The translations under genes were made by a program, and so were the position numbers. Source: Niastella vici (GTDB taxonomy: Bacteria; Bacteroidota; Bacteroidia; Chitinophagales; Chitinophagaceae). From it: DNA of 64,000 nt. Shown piece after piece: positions 60,510 through 64,000 of the stretch. The stretch covers positions 124,001 to 188,000 of the forward strand of contig NZ_LVYD01000049.1 of the NCBI RefSeq assembly GCF_002077945.1, in the 5' to 3' direction. Below the pieces are notes generated by a model, which was not told the origin of the DNA, did no database searches, and was given only the letters and a program-made list of their open reading frames with translations. How positions within the stretch are numbered: the first letter of the stretch is position 1; each line of letters begins with the position of its first letter.

Positions 60510-63062
60510 CTATGCTTTCTTTTCTGCATTGAATTTTATGGTGATCCTGTTTTCCAGGTCCTGCAGGTGCAGGCGGGTAGCTTTATCTACTCCGGCTGCG
60601 GTTTGCGCCTGTTTTATCAGTGTCAATAATTGTTTCAGGTTATCGCGCAGCAGAGCAGGAATGTCGCTCCTGTCGTAGTTATAGCCAAAAGGCGCCATCA
60701 ATGTGGAGAGATCGCTTTCATTCAGCTGGTTGAACACCTGTATCAACAACCTGCTTACGTAGGTTTTTTGCAGGCCCCGGCGGTAAGCGTCTACACTTTT
60801 ACCGGCATACAGTTCGGTAAAGATCCCTTTGTTCATGTCCTGCAACATTTCGGCTATCGTGTAGGCTTTATAGTTCTTATCATAATATCCCTGTTCCATC
60901 CATAACATACGGCACAGTCTGTTGCGTACAATGATGTTGGAGATCACGTTTGACTGCAGTTCACCAACTTCTGTAATGAAGTTCACAGAATACTTATCGG
61001 TTATCGCTGTATTGTTTAACCAGGCTGGTGTTACAAACAGGTTACGGATAATAAACTGCATGGCTTCTTTTTGTTTGGTATAAGGAGCGCCGCTGTAAAC
61101 GGGACCTGTTTCAGCGCCTGTTTTTTCGGTTTTTTCAACACTGCCGATAATGTTTACCGCATGGCCCAGGTACATTGCATACTGGCTGTACAGGGTTTTG
61201 AATACATCAAAAGGCTTGTCGAAATCTTCATATGGCTTAACCGACCATTTCATGATATCTGGCATGATCCTTTTCAGGTTCCTGATGCCATACTCGCCGG
61301 CTTTTACGGCATCATCGCCGAGGTCTTCGTTCTGGCAGCGGTAGTCAGTAAAGTTTGTTTCGCTGCCAAACCAAAGGCGGTTATTTTTTGCCAGGCTGTC
61401 TGTTACAATAGTTACCAGCGCTTTTTGCTCATCAAATTCATTGGCAAATTCGGGCCGCCAGGTATATCCCCATTGAATAGCCCAGTTATCGTAATCATTG
61501 ATGCGTGGGAACAGGCCTTTTTCACCAACATGGTCTTCGGGCTGCGCCACGTAATTGAAGCGGGCATAGTCCATAATGGAAGGTGTATGCCCATGCGCTT
61601 CTACCCAGGCTTTATCGCGCAGTTTCTCTACCGGTACAGTGGAGCTGGAGCCAAAGTTGTGCATCAGGCCAAGCGTGTGTCCAACCTCGTGGCTCGAAAC
61701 AAAACGGATGAGGTTGCCCATCAGGGTATCGTTCAAAGGCAAATTCAGTGCGCGTGCATCAACAGCGCCGCATTGGGCCATATACCATTGGTTCAGCAGC
61801 GCCATTACGTTATGGTACCAGAAGATATGGCTTTCGATGATCTCGCCGCTGCGCGGGTCGCTCACACTGGGGCCCATGGCATTGGCTATTACCGAAGGGC
61901 GGTAAATGATGGCGCTATGGGTGGCATCGTCGATGCTCCAGGTGCTGTCTTCTTCGCGGGTAGGTGCTTCGCGGGCGTAAATGGCGTTTTTAAAACCCGC
62001 TTTTTCAAATGCTTTCTGCCAGTCGTTCACCCCCTGTATCAGGTAAGGCACCCATTTTTTCGGTGTAACCGGGTCAATGTAAAACACAATGGGTTTTGCC
62101 GGTTCTACCAGTTCGCCGCGTTTGTATTGCTCAACATCTTCGGGTTTGGGTTCAAGACGCCAGCGTTTCACATAAATTTTATCTGCCACCCCCTGTGGAT
62201 CGGTTTCAAAATCGCGGTGCCCTACGGCGAAATAGCCAACCCGTTTATCGGCCAGCCGGGGTTGCATCGCTTTTTCGGGCAGTAATACCAGTGAGGCATT
62301 CAGCTCTACTGTATAATTGCCGGCCGTTGGGTTCATGCCGGCAGTATACGTTTTTATGGCGCGTACTTCGAGGTTGGTGGAAAAGGCATGTACATAGTCA
62401 ATATAACTGCGGTCGTTTTGCTGGGCGCCCATACCGGCCCGCTCTTTGAATATTTTTTTCTGGAAGTACAGTACTTCATTGTCGCTGTTCAAAAACTCTG
62501 TTACGTCTACTACGGCTGCCGATGAATCGGGTTTGTAAGCGGCAACCGGCCATGCTGCGGCAATCGCCAGCACATTGTTCTTTTGCACGCCCGCGTACAT
62601 GGGTTGCGTACTGTCTTTTTCATATTCCATATAGAACAGGCGGCGCAGGAACAGTTTTCTGCCGGGGCCTTTTTCAAAACGGAATACTGTTTCGCCAATT
62701 TGGTCACCGGCATAACCATTGTTGCCATTACGCATTTCAGCGCTTGCTTTCGATACGCGGCTTACGATCAAAATATCGCGGCCCAACATGTTGTTGGGTA
62801 CTTCAAAATAATATTTGTCATCTTTCTGATGAACGGTTATAAAGCCTTTGCAGGTTTTTGTGCCGGGCGTGATCACGTCCTTATAAGGTTTTATAGCACT
62901 GGCCGGCGGTGGTACCACTGGCGGTTTGCTGGTAGTGTCGGCCGGTTTGCTTTTTGTTGTATCTGTAGCGGCACGGTTGCGATGATGCTGTCCCTGAACA
63001 TGCACGGCCATTAACAAACAACACATGGCCATGATGCTCATTTTACGATTGCTGATAAACAT
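60510..63062 (-). CDS. Zinc-dependent metalloprotease, metzincin-like (DUF5117/DUF5118 type)
   Basis: The 850-aa secreted protein has a signal peptide (MSIMAMCCLLMAVHVQGQ), a Pro/Lys/Thr-rich linker and two N-terminal domains typical of the Bacteroidota DUF5118-DUF5117 proteases. The zinc motif HEVGHTLGLMHNF near residue 460 is HExxHxxGxxH, and SIMDYARF near residue 510 is a Met-turn, which together define a metzincin-like site. I prefer ATG 63062 (MFISNRKMS); the frame extends to 63113 without plausible start context. It lies about 90 bases downstream of the SusD-type gene on the same strand, so its peptide products may be imported by the SusCD pair. Confidence 0.88.
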   Translation of the reverse strand: MFISNRKMSIMAMCCLLMAVHVQGQHHRNRAATDTTKSKPADTTSKPPVVPPPASAIKPYKDVITPGTKTCKGFITVHQKDDKYYFEVPNNMLGRDILIVSRVSKASAEMRNGNNGYAGDQIGETVFRFEKGPGRKLFLRRLFYMEYEKDSTQPMYAGVQKNNVLAIAAAWPVAAYKPDSSAAVVDVTEFLNSDNEVLYFQKKIFKERAGMGAQQNDRSYIDYVHAFSTNLEVRAIKTYTAGMNPTAGNYTVELNASLVLLPEKAMQPRLADKRVGYFAVGHRDFETDPQGVADKIYVKRWRLEPKPEDVEQYKRGELVEPAKPIVFYIDPVTPKKWVPYLIQGVNDWQKAFEKAGFKNAIYAREAPTREEDSTWSIDDATHSAIIYRPSVIANAMGPSVSDPRSGEIIESHIFWYHNVMALLNQWYMAQCGAVDARALNLPLNDTLMGNLIRFVSSHEVGHTLGLMHNFGSSSTVPVEKLRDKAWVEAHGHTPSIMDYARFNYVAQPEDHVGEKGLFPRINDYDNWAIQWGYTWRPEFANEFDEQKALVTIVTDSLAKNNRLWFGSETNFTDYRCQNEDLGDDAVKAGEYGIRNLKRIMPDIMKWSVKPYEDFDKPFDVFKTLYSQYAMYLGHAVNIIGSVEKTEKTGAETGPVYSGAPYTKQKEAMQFIIRNLFVTPAWLNNTAITDKYSVNFITEVGELQSNVISNIIVRNRLCRMLWMEQGYYDKNYKAYTIAEMLQDMNKGIFTELYAGKSVDAYRRGLQKTYVSRLLIQVFNQLNESDLSTLMAPFGYNYDRSDIPALLRDNLKQLLTLIKQAQTAAGVDKATRLHLQDLENRITIKFNAEKKA

Positions 63063-63152
63063 AATGGTATTGGTTAAAATAATCAGGTTAATATTTCCCC
63101 GGCCTCCCCCCAAACGGGGGAAGGTGGGGGAATGGCTATACTTTCCTTTTCC

Positions 63153-64000
63153 TTAGCGGGGGTTCTGTTCTATTTCGGGATTTAATTTGATGTACTTATC
63201 GGCAATGGCAAATACATAACGCGGGCTGCCTGGTTCCAGGGTATAGATAGTGCCTTTGAATGGGCGGCTTACCGTTTTTACAAAATTGTAACCGGGATCT
63301 TTTTGCAGGCGGCGTTGATCGAACCAGCGCATGCCGGTGCCCATCAGCTCTCTTCTTCGTTCGTTGATCACGTGTACCAATGCTTCCTGTGGCGTGGCTG
63401 CTGCCAGATCATAATAACCGGCAGGCGTATATCTTTTTTTGCGCAGCGTATTCAATATGGTAATGGCGTTTGCTGTATTACCGGCGCGGGCTTCGCTTTC
63501 AGCTTTTATCAGCATCATTTCGGGAACACCGGGCCCTGTATAAATACCCTGGTTCACCAGCCGGTGTTTAAAATAACCGCGGTTCACAAAATTAGCGGCG
63601 CCTACCTGCGTGCCGAACCTGGTGAATAAACTAAAGCGCAGGTCAACGGTTGAATCGAACAGGTTGAGTGTTTCATCGCGCAATGGCAGGCTGGCCACAA
63701 ACGACTGGATAGCCTTGGAATAAATGATCTCAGGATCATTGTTTTTAGTAGGGTAGGTGGCCGAAACATACGCGTTCAGATCAATCAGGCTGTTCTTTAA
63801 TTTCAATGCACTATCCGCAAACCGGCCTGCATCGGCAAATTCCCGTTTGTTCAGGTATACCCTGGCCATCATGGAAAATACCGCCGCTTTTGAAGGCGTG
63901 GTATTCACCTCAGGTAAATTGGGCAATTCGGGTAATGCCTCCTGCAGGTCATTCATTATTTGATCATACACTTTTGCTACCGAAGCCCTGCTCAGGCTGG
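63153..64000 (-). CDS. RagB/SusD family outer-membrane nutrient-binding lipoprotein (5' end beyond window)
   Basis: The frame is open from the right edge to the stop at 63153, so only the C-terminal 281 residues are seen. Typical SusD marks are SKAAVFSMMARVYLNKREFA (TPR region), GVPEMMLIKAESEARAGNT, the conserved LVHVINERRRELMGTGMRWF and the C-terminal VFAIADKYIKLNPEIEQNP. SusD proteins cap a SusC-type TonB-dependent channel and bind glycans or peptides. The partner susC should lie just outside the window. The neighbouring protease gene suggests a peptide or protein substrate. Confidence 0.9.
   Translation of the reverse strand, partial: SLSRASVAKVYDQIMNDLQEALPELPNLPEVNTTPSKAAVFSMMARVYLNKREFADAGRFADSALKLKNSLIDLNAYVSATYPTKNNDPEIIYSKAIQSFVASLPLRDETLNLFDSTVDLRFSLFTRFGTQVGAANFVNRGYFKHRLVNQGIYTGPGVPEMMLIKAESEARAGNTANAITILNTLRKKRYTPAGYYDLAAATPQEALVHVINERRRELMGTGMRWFDQRRLQKDPGYNFVKTVSRPFKGTIYTLEPGSPRYVFAIADKYIKLNPEIEQNPR

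Noticed and set aside
61071-62285. Plus-strand open frame of 404 aa
   Set aside because: It is antisense to the metalloprotease gene, whose motifs and signal peptide are clear.

Overview
The window looks like chromosomal DNA of a Bacteroidota member, most likely of the Chitinophagaceae type (Chitinophaga/Niastella-like). This is an inference from several features: a SusD-type outer-membrane protein, a probable T9SS cargo, a Bacteroidota-style LptE, TM2 and DUF2752 proteins, very large tandem FtsX/MacB-type permeases, and promoters of the TTTG / TAnnTTTG class (best example 5038-5068). I see no phage, IS element, integrase, rRNA or CRISPR array. One tRNA gene, tRNA-Gly(CCC), is present.

Layout. 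1-2076: minus-strand unit of a vWA-like lipoprotein (cut by the left edge) and a membrane/coiled-coil protein that is split in two by an apparent one-base frameshift in a run of six G. 2283-10729: mostly housekeeping genes, including proline catabolism (pruA), pyrimidine genes pyrR-pyrB and pyrE, CoA synthesis (coaD), a hotdog thioesterase, a NUDIX hydrolase, and small membrane or secreted proteins. 10730-14142: gene-poor, AT- and CCGG-rich stretch with only an LEA-type lipoprotein and a WbqC-family gene. 14143-16478: BlaR1/BlaI-like sensor-repressor pair with two matching 16-bp operators. 16689-30605: sterol-desaturase-like protein, Omp85-like barrel, membrane pyrophosphatase, AsmA-like protein, TrmH, two thioredoxin-fold proteins, DUF4142, BrkB and MltG. 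30836-36285: the block secG - TPR-like protein - lptE - sigma-54 activator - miaB. 36544-40061: secreted DNRLRE protein with a highly structured upstream region, a methyltransferase, an Lrp regulator and the tRNA.

40115-60433 is the most striking region. It holds a MacAB-TolC-like export locus with a TolC-type channel, two LolD/MacB-type ATPases, five consecutive ~800-aa permeases, a tiny Cys-containing secreted peptide and a HlyD-type adaptor. A sigma-54 response regulator and its histidine kinase lie divergently. Two promoter regions of this locus, 15 kb apart, share a 33-bp composite motif that is a good candidate for the response-regulator binding site. 60510-64000 is a metzincin-type protease downstream of a SusD gene cut by the right edge.

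A second theme runs through the window. At least ten intergenic gaps hold short degenerate tandem repeats with a strict 7-base period (units such as CAGGTTA, AATGGTG, CTTACTT, TTTCACG), often as two opposing arms that can fold into hairpins. The same words recur at distant loci. In two places the repeats lie inside the 5' end of genes, where they encode part of a signal peptide or N-terminus.
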